DNA from: Actinocorallia aurantiaca
Lineage (GTDB): Bacteria; Actinomycetota; Actinomycetes; Streptosporangiales; Streptosporangiaceae
Length of the DNA: 64,000 nt
NCBI RefSeq assembly: GCF_039533685.1
Contig: NZ_BAAATZ010000013.1
Coordinates: 186,001 to 250,000 of the forward strand
Direction of reading: 5' to 3'
A model generated the notes under the pieces. That model searched no databases, was not told the DNA's origin, and saw only the letters and a program-made list of their open reading frames with translations. This document shows positions 42,820 through 50,996 of this stretch, one piece after another. The position numbers and the translations under genes were made by a program. Each line of letters opens with the position of its first letter. Within the stretch, counting starts at the first letter, position 1.

Positions 42820-44082
42820 ATGGGTGACGAGATCAGAGTCCACCGGCCCCAGGCCGTCCCGACCGGCCCGCCTCCGGCGACCCCGCCGGGCGTCGACATG
42901 GAGCAGGTCAAGTCCATCATCGGCGCGGTGGACATCGGGAACGTGACGCAGACCGGCGACCTCTACCTGAAGACGGCCACCCGGTTCGACGAGCACGCCG
43001 CCAACCTCGTCGCGCACGCCGAGGCCCTCGCCGGCATCTGGCGCGGCAAGCCGGCCGACAACGCCCTCGAGGCGTTCGCCAAGCTGCACGGCACCGCCAC
43101 CGCGATCAGCGCCAACACGGCCGAGGCCGGCGAGACGTACAAGTGGCTGGGCACCACCATCCTGCCCTTCTACAAGGACAGCGCCCAGAGCATGACGGAC
43201 GGGTTCATCCGCACCGACGGCGACGACGAACGGGCCCGCGAGCTCCTCGACCGGATGAACGACCGGGTCGCCGAGGCGAACAACGGCCTCCCCAGCCAGC
43301 TCGTCGTCACTCTCCCGGTGGTGAACGCGATAGCTCCTCCTCTTCCCATAAAGGAGAACGGGGGAGGAGTGCCTCCGACCGGTTACTCCCCGCCCTCCGG
43401 ACCCTACGGCGGAGGGAACGGGGGTTATGGAGGGTCCGGTTCCTGGAGCACCGGTCTCTACGGCAACGGGCAGTACGGCACCGGTCCGTATGACGGCGGC
43501 CCGGGTGAGATCGGCCCTGGAGGCCCCACCGGCCCCGGGAATCCGAACCAGCAGGTGCCCACCGGACCCACCGGACCGACCGGACCGACCGGACCGACCG
43601 TGCCTGGTATCGGAGGCAACGGCGGGGTCATCGGGAACGGCACGGATCTGGCAGGAACCGGGCCTAACCCGGGAACCGGTCAGAACCCCTTCAACCTGAA
43701 CCCCTCCGGACCGACCCCCTCGGTGCCGAGTACAGGGCTGCCGGGCCAGCCCGGCGGGCCTTCGACGTACAACGGGTTCGGCGGCTTCAACGGACCCGGG
43801 AGCAACTCCGTGACCCGGGGCCCGTCGAGTTTCGGCGCTCCCCGGATCGGGCTCGCGCAGGGCCCCGGCAACGGCGTCATCGGCGCGATGAACGGAGAGT
43901 CCGCGCTGACGCGCGGCGCGGCCCAGCAGGCGGCAGGCCGAGGCCAGGCGGGTATGCCGATCGGCGGGTCCCGCGGCGGCGGGGGCGGTGACGGCGAGGA
44001 GCACACCCGCAGCACCTGGCTCTCGGAGGACGAGGACGTCTGGGGCGCGGAAGCCGATATCCCTCCTGCGGTGATCGGCTGA
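42820..44082 (+). CDS. PPE/WXG-like T7SS substrate with Gly/Pro-rich region
   Basis: A 420-aa protein. A helical domain of about 175 residues has the turn Trp74-Arg-Gly76 (IWRGKPADNA). A long Gly/Pro/Asn-rich region follows, with GPTGPTGPTGPT repeats (about 43560-43600), and the tail carries the motif STWLSEDEDVWGAE and ends PPAVIG. This tail is typical of actinomycete T7SS-linked PPE-like proteins and resembles an EccC-recognised export signal (inference). It is encoded directly before mycosin 2, a candidate processing protease. Confidence 0.8.
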   Translation: MGDEIRVHRPQAVPTGPPPATPPGVDMEQVKSIIGAVDIGNVTQTGDLYLKTATRFDEHAANLVAHAEALAGIWRGKPADNALEAFAKLHGTATAISANTAEAGETYKWLGTTILPFYKDSAQSMTDGFIRTDGDDERARELLDRMNDRVAEANNGLPSQLVVTLPVVNAIAPPLPIKENGGGVPPTGYSPPSGPYGGGNGGYGGSGSWSTGLYGNGQYGTGPYDGGPGEIGPGGPTGPGNPNQQVPTGPTGPTGPTGPTVPGIGGNGGVIGNGTDLAGTGPNPGTGQNPFNLNPSGPTPSVPSTGLPGQPGGPSTYNGFGGFNGPGSNSVTRGPSSFGAPRIGLAQGPGNGVIGAMNGESALTRGAAQQAAGRGQAGMPIGGSRGGGGGDGEEHTRSTWLSEDEDVWGAEADIPPAVIG

Positions 44083-44083
44083 C

Positions 44084-45274
44084 GTGTTCCGCGGAATGTT
44101 CGTGGCGGGGCTGGCGCTGGCCTCCGTGGTCGGCGCCGGTCCCGTCAGCGCTGTTCCGAAACCGCGCGGCGACCAGTGGTGGCTGTCCACGACGGGAATC
44201 CAGCAGGCGTGGAAGCAGAGCACCGGACAGGGTGTGACCGTGGCGCTCATCGACGGGAAGCCCGTCCTCGGACTGCGGGAGTTCCGCGGTGCGCGCATCC
44301 GTAAGGGACGCGATTTCCGAAGATACGGAGACGGATTCGTCAAACCGCCCGAATGGGATCAGGAGCACGGCACCGGCATGCTCAGCCTCATCGCCGCCCA
44401 GGGAGGCGGGAGCGGCTACCAGGGAGCGGCGCCGGACGCCGAGGTGCTCACCATCCCGGTGAACGGCGGCGCCGACTTCCGCGAAGCCCTGAGGTACGCG
44501 ATCGACCAGGGCGCCGACGTCGTCAACATGTCGTTCGCAGGGGTGGACATCTCGACGGCCGAGCCCGTGTGCGATGCGGGGTGGCAGGAAGCGGTCGACT
44601 ACGCGGCGGAACACGACGTGGTTCTGGTGGCGGGCGCGGGTAACAACCGGTCATCGGAAAACCTGCCGTACGTACCGGCCATGTGCCCTGGCGTCCTCGC
44701 GGTCGCGGGCCTGTCCAAGGAACTGACTCTGCGGAAGAAGCCGGTCCGCCAGCCCTACATCGCGATCGCCGCGCCCTCCGACGAGGTCTCCTCCCTCCGT
44801 GACTCAGGGGCTCTGTGGGTGGGAGACGGCGGCACCAGCTCCGCCGCGGCCCTCACCACCGCCGCCATCGCCCTGCTCCGCTCCGCCCATCCCGGTGAGA
44901 GCGCCCGCCAGATCGTCGCCCGTCTCCTGTACGCCGCCCAGGACGTCCACACGCCCGGCTGGGACGACCACACTGGCTACGGTCTCATCCGCCCGGACAG
45001 GGCCCTGACCGCCACCGTCCCCTCGGGCTTCGCCAACACGGTCTACGACCGCTTCGACGCCTGGCACAAGGAACAGGCCGAGCTGAAGCAGCAGCGCGAG
45101 AACCCCCCGGACTTCGCCGTGGGCGGCGACCCGAACCGCGAGCGGTCGACCTCCAGCGACTGGGAGACCTACGCCCCCTGGCTCCTCGGCGCGGGCGCCC
45201 TCTCCCTCGCCGCGGTCTTCACCGGTTTCCTCGTCTTCCGCAGAAGACGCAGGGGCGCCGCCCGGTCCCTCTGA
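44084..45274 (+). CDS. Mycosin 2, membrane-anchored subtilisin-like protease
   Basis: A 396-aa protein. Signal peptide, S8 protease domain, linker, then a C-terminal membrane helix with a basic tail. The triad is Asp57 (ALIDGK), His95 (HGTGM) and Ser252 (GTSSAA); the oxyanion Asn is in GAGNN. Compared with mycosin 1 the usual Pro after the Ser motif (GTS-x-AAP) is missing and the Asp motif is unusual, so it is a diverged second mycosin. GTG 44084 follows the previous stop by one base. It ends the plus-strand T7SS unit. Confidence 0.9.
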   Translation: MFRGMFVAGLALASVVGAGPVSAVPKPRGDQWWLSTTGIQQAWKQSTGQGVTVALIDGKPVLGLREFRGARIRKGRDFRRYGDGFVKPPEWDQEHGTGMLSLIAAQGGGSGYQGAAPDAEVLTIPVNGGADFREALRYAIDQGADVVNMSFAGVDISTAEPVCDAGWQEAVDYAAEHDVVLVAGAGNNRSSENLPYVPAMCPGVLAVAGLSKELTLRKKPVRQPYIAIAAPSDEVSSLRDSGALWVGDGGTSSAAALTTAAIALLRSAHPGESARQIVARLLYAAQDVHTPGWDDHTGYGLIRPDRALTATVPSGFANTVYDRFDAWHKEQAELKQQRENPPDFAVGGDPNRERSTSSDWETYAPWLLGAGALSLAAVFTGFLVFRRRRRGAARSL

Positions 45275-45754
45275 CCGGGGAGGAGGGCTTCAAGGCGGAC
45301 TCCGCATCCGGTTCCTCGTTCAGCGACCTTCGGGAATCTTTATGAAAAGATTTCAGATTATCCCTGAGAGTGCGGACGGAATGGAATTCCGTTGGACGCG
45401 AGCGCGGTCCTGACGCGGAGCCGGAACTCGGCCGGTCGGCCTTCGTGCTGTTCTCCGGAATGGCGTGCGCCGTTTCGCATGAGCCTGATCCGATGAGATC
45501 GGTGAAGGAAGGCGAGAACGGCGGAGGGCGGGGAAATCCGGAGTTCGACGCCCCCGTACAGCTGATCCAGAGGCGGGCGCGGACGGGCGGTTCCAGCAGG
45601 CGCGGTCCTCTTCGTGCTCGTGGAGGGGGCCACCGTTCTGGTGGAACTCGAGGAGATGGTCGTGCGGACCTCGTGGGATTCGCCGTCCTGGCGGGAGAAG
45701 ACCGGGGAGCAGAGGGACCGGATCGCGCGGGCGAGCGTGCGGGGGCTCTAGGCG
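45275..45754. other. 480-nt region without a confident gene
   Basis: Several overlapping frames cross this stretch on both strands, none with family resemblance. It follows the T7SS unit and may be decayed coding DNA. The best short candidate is listed separately at 45614-45751. Confidence 0.6.
45614..45751 (+). CDS. Possible 45-aa protein, or remnant of a larger gene
   Basis: GTG 45614 to TAG 45749-45751 encodes 45 residues with a hydrophobic-then-acidic start (VLVEGATVLVELEEM) and a Trp-containing middle (RTSWDSPSWREKTG). G/C third-position usage looks coding-like. There is no clear ribosome binding site, and a stop lies upstream in frame near 45560. It may be the 3' end of a degraded gene. 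Confidence 0.3.
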   Translation: MLVEGATVLVELEEMVVRTSWDSPSWREKTGEQRDRIARASVRGL

Positions 45755-47533
45755 TCAGGCTATGGCGCGGGTGAAGGCGGCGGTGGCGAGGTGGACGGCG
45801 GTGGCCTGGGAGGACTCGGCGAGGAGTGAGGGGTCCACGGAGGTGCCGGCGGCCAGGTGGCGGTCGTAGGGGAGGTGGATGACGGGGACGCCTTCGGCGG
45901 CGAGGAGGGCGCGGGAGCGGTTCAGGTCTCCGTCGAGGTGCGGGCTGTGGGTGACCAGGACGACGAGGGTGCGCTGGAGCAGGTGGGCGTGCGGGCTGCG
46001 CAGGAACCAGTCGAGGGCGCTGCGGGTGCTGAGGGCGCCGTCGGCGGTCGCGGGGGCGATGAGGATCTGGGCGTGGGACGAGGCCAGGATGCCCTGGTGC
46101 AGGTCCGAGGTGAGGCCGGGACCGCAGTCGACCAGGCTGATGCCGAAGTAGCGGCTGAACTCGCCCTGCGCGGTCTGGAACTCCCCGAGGCTCAGCTCGG
46201 TCGTCAGGGCGCGTGAGGACGACGCGGACGCCACCCAGAGGCGTTCGCCGGCCTGCGTCAGGTAGGACTGGGCCGCCTCCCAGTTCGGGAGCGTCGTCAG
46301 TCCCCGGTAGGTGCGCTCGGCGTTCACGCCCAGCCGCAGCGGCAGCGAGCCGAGACTCGGGTCGGCGTCCAGGACGAGCGTCCGGTCGCCCCGGTGCGCC
46401 GCGATCGTGCGGGCGACCAGAGCCGTCACGGTCGTCTTGCCGGCTCCGCCCCGAAGGCTCGTGACGGCGATCCTCCGGCAGGAGCTGACCACCTGCCCCA
46501 GGATCCCGGCTGCGGCCTCCTGCTCCCGCACCGCCTGCGCGGCCCGCGCCCCCACGGCCCGCCGCATCCCGCGCCCCACCCGCCGCGCCAGCGGATCCCC
46601 GTGCCGCATCCGCCGCATCAGATCGTCCGCGACCGGAGTCCCGGCCGGGTTCGCCCCCTGCGCCCAGGAGGCCTCTTCCACCCGCACCCCCGCATGGCCC
46701 CCGTGGGCCTCCCCCGCCGCATACGGCACACCGGGAGAGACCTCATCGCCGTACACGGACGCGGCACCGGCGCCCAGGGCCGCTTCCGAGGGCACGACCG
46801 CTTCGGGGGAGTGAGGCGCGCCGGGAGCGATCGGGTTGCCGTAGACGGACGCGGTGTTCTGGTCCGGGCGAACGCCCGTCCCGAGGGCCGCTTCGCCCGG
46901 AGGGACTCCTGGGCTGTGGGGCATCGCGGGAGCGGCCGCGTCGCCGTACACGGCGGGGTTCCGCTCTGGACGAGCGTCTGCGGGGAGGGCCCGATGGGCC
47001 CCCGGGGGAGCGTCCGTCGTCGGAGCGGCCGCGTCGCCGTACGCGGCGGGGTTCCGTTCTGGACGGGCGTCTGCGGGGAGGGCCCGATGGGCCCCTGGGG
47101 GAGCGGTCGCGTCGCCGTACGCGGCGGTCTCGTCCTGCTCGAGGGGGCCGGCCGGGGTGAAGGCGGTGGGAGCGCTTCGTTCCGGGTCGGCTGCCGGGGA
47201 AGCGGGTGGCGCGGTGCCGCCGTGCACGGGTGCGGCCAGGCTGCTCTGCCCGGCGTGGGGGTCCGCTGCGAAAGAGGTGCCGGGGGCGTGCTGCGCCGTC
47301 GGTCCGCTCTGGCCCGGGCGGGGCTCGGGGGCGCCCTGCGGCGGGGAGGGCTGCGGGCGGGCGGCCGCCGAGACCACGGAGGAGGCGGGAGCCCGGTCGC
47401 GGCGGGTGGCGAAGGGGTTCGGGGGCACGACCGGGGAGGTCAGGGGGTCGACGGGGACGGGGGGCGAGCCGCCGGCCAGGCCGCGCGAGGGCAGGCCGAG
47501 AGCGCGAAGCGTGGAGAGCTGCCAGTCGGGCAC
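45755..47533 (-). CDS. MinD/ParA-like ATPase with long disordered N-terminus (EspI-like)
   Basis: A 592-aa protein. Residues 1 to about 330 are Pro/Ala/Gly-rich and contain an internal duplication (about 82 bp at DNA level). The C-terminal part is a MinD/SIMIBI ATPase with the deviant Walker A SLRGGAGKTTVT (about 360), switch segment VLDADPSLGSLPLRLG and DCGPGL. The layout fits EspI of mycobacterial ESX-1 loci, an ATPase thought to regulate secretion. Start MPDWQLSTLR at 47533. It diverges from the split DUF6177-like pair. Confidence 0.82.
   Translation of the reverse strand: MPDWQLSTLRALGLPSRGLAGGSPPVPVDPLTSPVVPPNPFATRRDRAPASSVVSAAARPQPSPPQGAPEPRPGQSGPTAQHAPGTSFAADPHAGQSSLAAPVHGGTAPPASPAADPERSAPTAFTPAGPLEQDETAAYGDATAPPGAHRALPADARPERNPAAYGDAAAPTTDAPPGAHRALPADARPERNPAVYGDAAAPAMPHSPGVPPGEAALGTGVRPDQNTASVYGNPIAPGAPHSPEAVVPSEAALGAGAASVYGDEVSPGVPYAAGEAHGGHAGVRVEEASWAQGANPAGTPVADDLMRRMRHGDPLARRVGRGMRRAVGARAAQAVREQEAAAGILGQVVSSCRRIAVTSLRGGAGKTTVTALVARTIAAHRGDRTLVLDADPSLGSLPLRLGVNAERTYRGLTTLPNWEAAQSYLTQAGERLWVASASSSRALTTELSLGEFQTAQGEFSRYFGISLVDCGPGLTSDLHQGILASSHAQILIAPATADGALSTRSALDWFLRSPHAHLLQRTLVVLVTHSPHLDGDLNRSRALLAAEGVPVIHLPYDRHLAAGTSVDPSLLAESSQATAVHLATAAFTRAIA
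46929..47127 (-). repeat. 82-bp direct repeat within the EspI-like gene
   Basis: Two nearly identical copies lie at 46929-47010 and 47022-47103 (93-nt period), with a partial third copy at 47101-47127. They encode PPGAHRALPADARPERNPA followed by A/V-YGDAAAP. Confidence 0.85.
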
Positions 47534-47635
47534 CGCGGTCCTTCCCCCAAAGGTGATGGAAGCGAGTTTAGTGGTGAGTTGCGAGAGTTGTGGGGCTAGG
47601 ATCGGCGCGCTGCCGGATCGGGGAGGAGGCGTCGG

Positions 47636-47965
47636 GTGTCCAAGGACTTGGTGGTTCTCGGGAGAAGGGAACCCGACGTCGCGGGGGTGGCGGAGGCCTG
47701 CGGGACCATGTTCCGGGTGAACGGGGCGGGCTGGCCGGTGCAGATCTTCGACGACGCGGGCAGGCTCGTGCTGACCGTCGAGAACCCGGTGCCGGTGGAG
47801 GCGCAGGGCGAGATCGAACGGCTGCTGGGAGTGCGGGCGGACCCGCCGGTGTGGTGGATCGACGTCCGGGCCGCCGCGGACGTGGAGGAGGCCGCGGCCG
47901 TCGCGCGCGAACTCGCCTCGGAGCTGGCCGGACGGTTCAGCGGCGTGGTCTGGAGCAGCAGGTGA
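47636..47965 (+). CDS. N-terminal half of a split DUF6177-like protein
   Basis: A 109-aa protein from GTG 47636, preceded by GGGAGGAGG. It resembles the first quarter of DUF6177 proteins found beside actinomycete T7SS genes: MSKDLVVL start, central FDDAGRLVLTVE, then PVWWIDVRAA. Its stop overlaps the next start by 4 nt (GTGA), and the next product resembles the remainder of the family. I recall DUF6177 as usually a single polypeptide, so this looks like a gene fission; the family match is from memory. Confidence 0.6.
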   Translation: MSKDLVVLGRREPDVAGVAEACGTMFRVNGAGWPVQIFDDAGRLVLTVENPVPVEAQGEIERLLGVRADPPVWWIDVRAAADVEEAAAVARELASELAGRFSGVVWSSR

Positions 47966-48711
47966 GCATCGCCGACGTCCTCACCGCCAAGGCGTCCGTC
48001 ATCCTGCAGGACCGGGCCGTGGTGCCGCTGCTCGCCTGGATGGCGCCGGAGGGTCGGGCGCTGCAGGTCGTGACGCCGCCGACCTCGCGGTTGACGCTGC
48101 CGCTCAGCCTCGCACTGGTCGGACCGGACGACCGCTGGGTCGTCGCGGACGGCGACACCTTCTACGACGGGCTCACCGGCCACCACCTGAGATGGGACGG
48201 CGACTGCTTCGGTCCCGACCCCCGGGCGCAGGGCCACGCCGCGGGCTTCACGGTGAAGTCGGAGGCGGCCGTCGGCGGCCAGCTGTTCCTCACCCTGGAG
48301 AACCGGGTGCCGCCGGGCGAGCCGCTCGCCGGGGTGCTCTCCCAGGTCTGCCAGGCGGTCCTGGGCTACCTTCCGACGGGCTGGGGCCGCAACGAGCCGG
48401 CGGGCCTGCGCTGGGACCGGGGGCGCTTCAGCGAGGAGCTGCGCAGCCGCCCGGGCCGCGCCGTGGTGGTCTGCTCCGCGGGCATGGTCTCGACCACGTC
48501 CGTGATGCCCCTGCCGGACGGCTCCCAGCTGGAGCAGTCGACGGTCGTCATCGGTTTCGCCGATCCCTCGACGGTTCCCGTCCCGCAGATGAGCGGCATC
48601 GTCTCCAAGCTGCCGGGGGTGACGGCGGCCTCCGCCCAGGTGCGTTTCGGCCGTCCCGACCTGACCGTGGAGCCCCGCTGGGCGGGGGCTCCCGTTCCCA
48701 TCCAGCTCTGA
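47962..48711 (+). CDS. C-terminal part of a split DUF6177-like protein
   Basis: A 249-aa protein from GTG 47962, coupled to the preceding gene. Segments VILQDRAVVPLLAW, LQVVTPPTSRLTLPLSLAL, FYDGLTGHHLRWDGDCF and the C-terminal DLTVEPRWAGAPVPIQL fit the C-terminal part of DUF6177 proteins. No enzyme motif or membrane helix is visible. Together with the 109-aa protein it probably forms one functional unit connected with the T7SS. Confidence 0.6.
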   Translation: MSIADVLTAKASVILQDRAVVPLLAWMAPEGRALQVVTPPTSRLTLPLSLALVGPDDRWVVADGDTFYDGLTGHHLRWDGDCFGPDPRAQGHAAGFTVKSEAAVGGQLFLTLENRVPPGEPLAGVLSQVCQAVLGYLPTGWGRNEPAGLRWDRGRFSEELRSRPGRAVVVCSAGMVSTTSVMPLPDGSQLEQSTVVIGFADPSTVPVPQMSGIVSKLPGVTAASAQVRFGRPDLTVEPRWAGAPVPIQL

Positions 48712-48941
48712 ACGGCGCGCGGGGAGGCGGCCGGTTGACCGGATGAGGTCAGGGCAGTGAAGGGATTCGTGGCTGAAGGGGCGTTTTTGGGGGCTTGTCA
48801 TACTTGGGGATGATGTCGGTGGCATGTGCCTTGAACTTGGGGCAGGGAGAAGGCAACCTTCTTACGCTGGTCGTGTAAGAGAACAACAGGGGAACAGAGG
48901 GCGCTGACCTTGAGCGACGTGGCGAGGCGAACGACGCGGTG

Positions 48942-50765
48942 ATGGACCGGGTCTACGTCGGCTGGCGCTACGACCAGGCGCACCCGGATCCGGGTCCGGA
49001 GCCGCGCCCCCCGTACCCGTATGCCCGGAACGCTCCCACCTGGATGGAGGAGGCCGAGCAGTACCAGGGCGAGACCATGCGCAACCGCCCCCTGAAGTAC
49101 ACCGCCGTCGGAGCGGGGATCGGCGGGCTGCTCTTCCTCGCCCTGGGGTTCGGCGACTGGCTGCAGTGGGCGTTCGCGCTGGTCGGGCTGCTGGCCTGCC
49201 TCATCGTCATCGGCATCACCGGCTGGTCGGTCTGGCAGGGAGAGCAGGCCGTGCGCATCCGCAGGCGCGCCGACCGGCAGCGCCGCGAACACGCCCAGGC
49301 CCGCCTCGAACAGCGCAGGGCCGAGGCCGAGGACGGTTACGCGCTCGCCCGCCGGAAGTGGGAGGAGGCCCGCGCCGCCTACGAGAACCAGCGGGAATGG
49401 CATCCGGTGACGGTCCCGCCGGGCGTCGACCGGGTCGACATCGCCGGCGGCACCCTCGCGGGCTGGGCCGCGGCCGTCACCATGATGGGCGCCGCCCGGC
49501 TGGAGGCCGGATCCCGGGTCACGGTGCTCGACCTGTCCGAGGGGGCGGTCGCCCGGGACCTGCTGCGGCTCCCCGGTGAGGACCCCCTGGTGTGGGTGCT
49601 GCCCGACGACCTCAAACGCCTCGACCTCGGCACGAGGCTGAGCCCGTCCGCCCTGGCCGACGTGCTGTCGGTGGTGGTCGGCGCGACCGAGTCGGAGTCG
49701 TCGGTGCGGGACACCTCGATCGACAACTCCATCCTGGAGCGGCTCATCTCGGTGCTCGGCGGATCCCCGCGCATCGCCCAGATCACCGCGGCGCTGCGTG
49801 CCCTCGCGCAGGTCGGCGACCCGAGGGACGACCTGAAGGCGGGGCTGCTCACCGAGGAGCAGCTCGACCGGATCTCCACCCTCTTCGGGCGCGGCGCCGC
49901 CGACCGGGTCGTGCTGGAGCGGGCCTGGACGCTGGAGTCGCAGCTGCGCAAGCTGGAGGACCTGGGCTCCGACTCGGTGCACCTGCCGCCCGCCCCGCTG
50001 CGCGTCATCTCCCTGGACCGCAGGGCCGGCGTGCTCACCAACAAGATCCTCGCCACGTACGTCACGACCGCGCTGACCCATCTGCTCCGCCAGACCCCCG
50101 TCCACCGGCCGTGGGGGCAGACCCTGTTCCTGTGCGGGGCGGAGAAGCTCCGCGGCGACGTCCTGGACCGGCTGGCGGACGCCTGCGAGACCACCGGCAC
50201 CGGCCTGGTCCTCATGTACCGCACGATCCCGGGGCCGGTACGGGAACGTCTGGGCCGGGGCAACAGCGCCGTCGGCTTCATGCGTCTGGGCAACGCCTCG
50301 GACGCGGCCGCCGCGGCCGACTACCTCGGCGCCGAACCCCACCTGCTCCTGGCCGAGGCCACGGAGAAGGCGACCCCCGAGGAACCCACCGCCCCCTACT
50401 CCAGCACCGTCGCCTACGCCCGCCGCGCCATGGGGGAGCACGCCCTCACCGCCCCCCTGACGGGCCCCGCGCCCACCCGCCACTCGCTGATCGACGTCAT
50501 CTCCACCGGCCCGTGGCCCGGCACCGTCGCCGGCGCGGTCGCCCCCCAGCGCACCCGCGAGCTCCGCCCCGAACGCCGCCAGCTCCAGGACCTCCCGCCC
50601 ACCGCCATGGTCTTCACCCACGCCAACACCACCTACCTGGTGGACGCCAACCCGGGCATCATGACCCTCCCCACCGCCCACCCCCTCTCCGGCGACGACA
50701 CCGACGAGCGCCCCCTCCCCGCCCCCGGCAACACCCCTCCGGAACCTGACGGCCCCGAGGCCTGA
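48942..50765 (+). CDS. Two-helix membrane protein with large cytoplasmic domain
   Basis: A 607-aa protein from ATG 48942 (GTG 48939 is also possible). A Pro-rich N-terminus, two close membrane helices (about 58-100), a basic coiled-coil (about 105-150), and then a large soluble domain with a degenerate Rossmann-like look (DIAGGTLAGWAAAVTMMGAA, VTVLDLSEG, LFLCGAEKL). No intact Walker A is seen. The two-helix start recalls EccE, but the rest does not, so I do not call it EccE. The gene stands alone behind a 230-nt upstream region and converges with the HerA-like gene; a T7SS connection is inferred from position. Confidence 0.65.
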   Translation: MDRVYVGWRYDQAHPDPGPEPRPPYPYARNAPTWMEEAEQYQGETMRNRPLKYTAVGAGIGGLLFLALGFGDWLQWAFALVGLLACLIVIGITGWSVWQGEQAVRIRRRADRQRREHAQARLEQRRAEAEDGYALARRKWEEARAAYENQREWHPVTVPPGVDRVDIAGGTLAGWAAAVTMMGAARLEAGSRVTVLDLSEGAVARDLLRLPGEDPLVWVLPDDLKRLDLGTRLSPSALADVLSVVVGATESESSVRDTSIDNSILERLISVLGGSPRIAQITAALRALAQVGDPRDDLKAGLLTEEQLDRISTLFGRGAADRVVLERAWTLESQLRKLEDLGSDSVHLPPAPLRVISLDRRAGVLTNKILATYVTTALTHLLRQTPVHRPWGQTLFLCGAEKLRGDVLDRLADACETTGTGLVLMYRTIPGPVRERLGRGNSAVGFMRLGNASDAAAAADYLGAEPHLLLAEATEKATPEEPTAPYSSTVAYARRAMGEHALTAPLTGPAPTRHSLIDVISTGPWPGTVAGAVAPQRTRELRPERRQLQDLPPTAMVFTHANTTYLVDANPGIMTLPTAHPLSGDDTDERPLPAPGNTPPEPDGPEA

Positions 50766-50766
50766 C

Positions 50767-50909
50767 CCCGTCGCGATCCGCGATGGCGGAGCCGTTCCCG
50801 TCTCCTGACCCGTCTTTCGGGAACTGATGGTCGGGCTGGTCGGGCGGCCAGGCCCGTCGCGATCCGTGATGGCGGAGCCGTTCCGTCTCCTGACCCGTTC
50901 TTCGGGAAC
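50767..50909. repeat. Direct repeat of about 57 bp in a convergent intergenic region
   Basis: Copies 50767-50824 and 50853-50909 differ at a few positions. Each contains GATGGCGGAGCCGTTCC and ends in GGGAAC, which can pair with its own GTTCCCG (weak hairpin). CCGCCATCGCGG near 50949 is the inverse of CCGCGATGGCGG in copy 1. Repeated terminators are a possible explanation. Confidence 0.75.
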
Positions 50910-50996
50910 CTGAGGGGCGGGTGGCCAGAGGCCGTGGCGGAGCCGTCCCCGCCATCGCGGGCCGGCGGGGTGGCGGTGAGTCAGGTTGGCGGCGAG

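Noticed and set aside
45370..45774. A 134-codon plus-strand gene after mycosin 2
   Set aside because: Gly/Arg-rich composition typical of shadow frames, no ribosome binding site, and it overlaps the end of the EspI-like gene.
48942..50765. EccE identity for the two-helix protein
   Set aside because: Only the number and position of membrane helices fit; the soluble domain does not look like EccE and the gene is outside the eccD-eccB unit.
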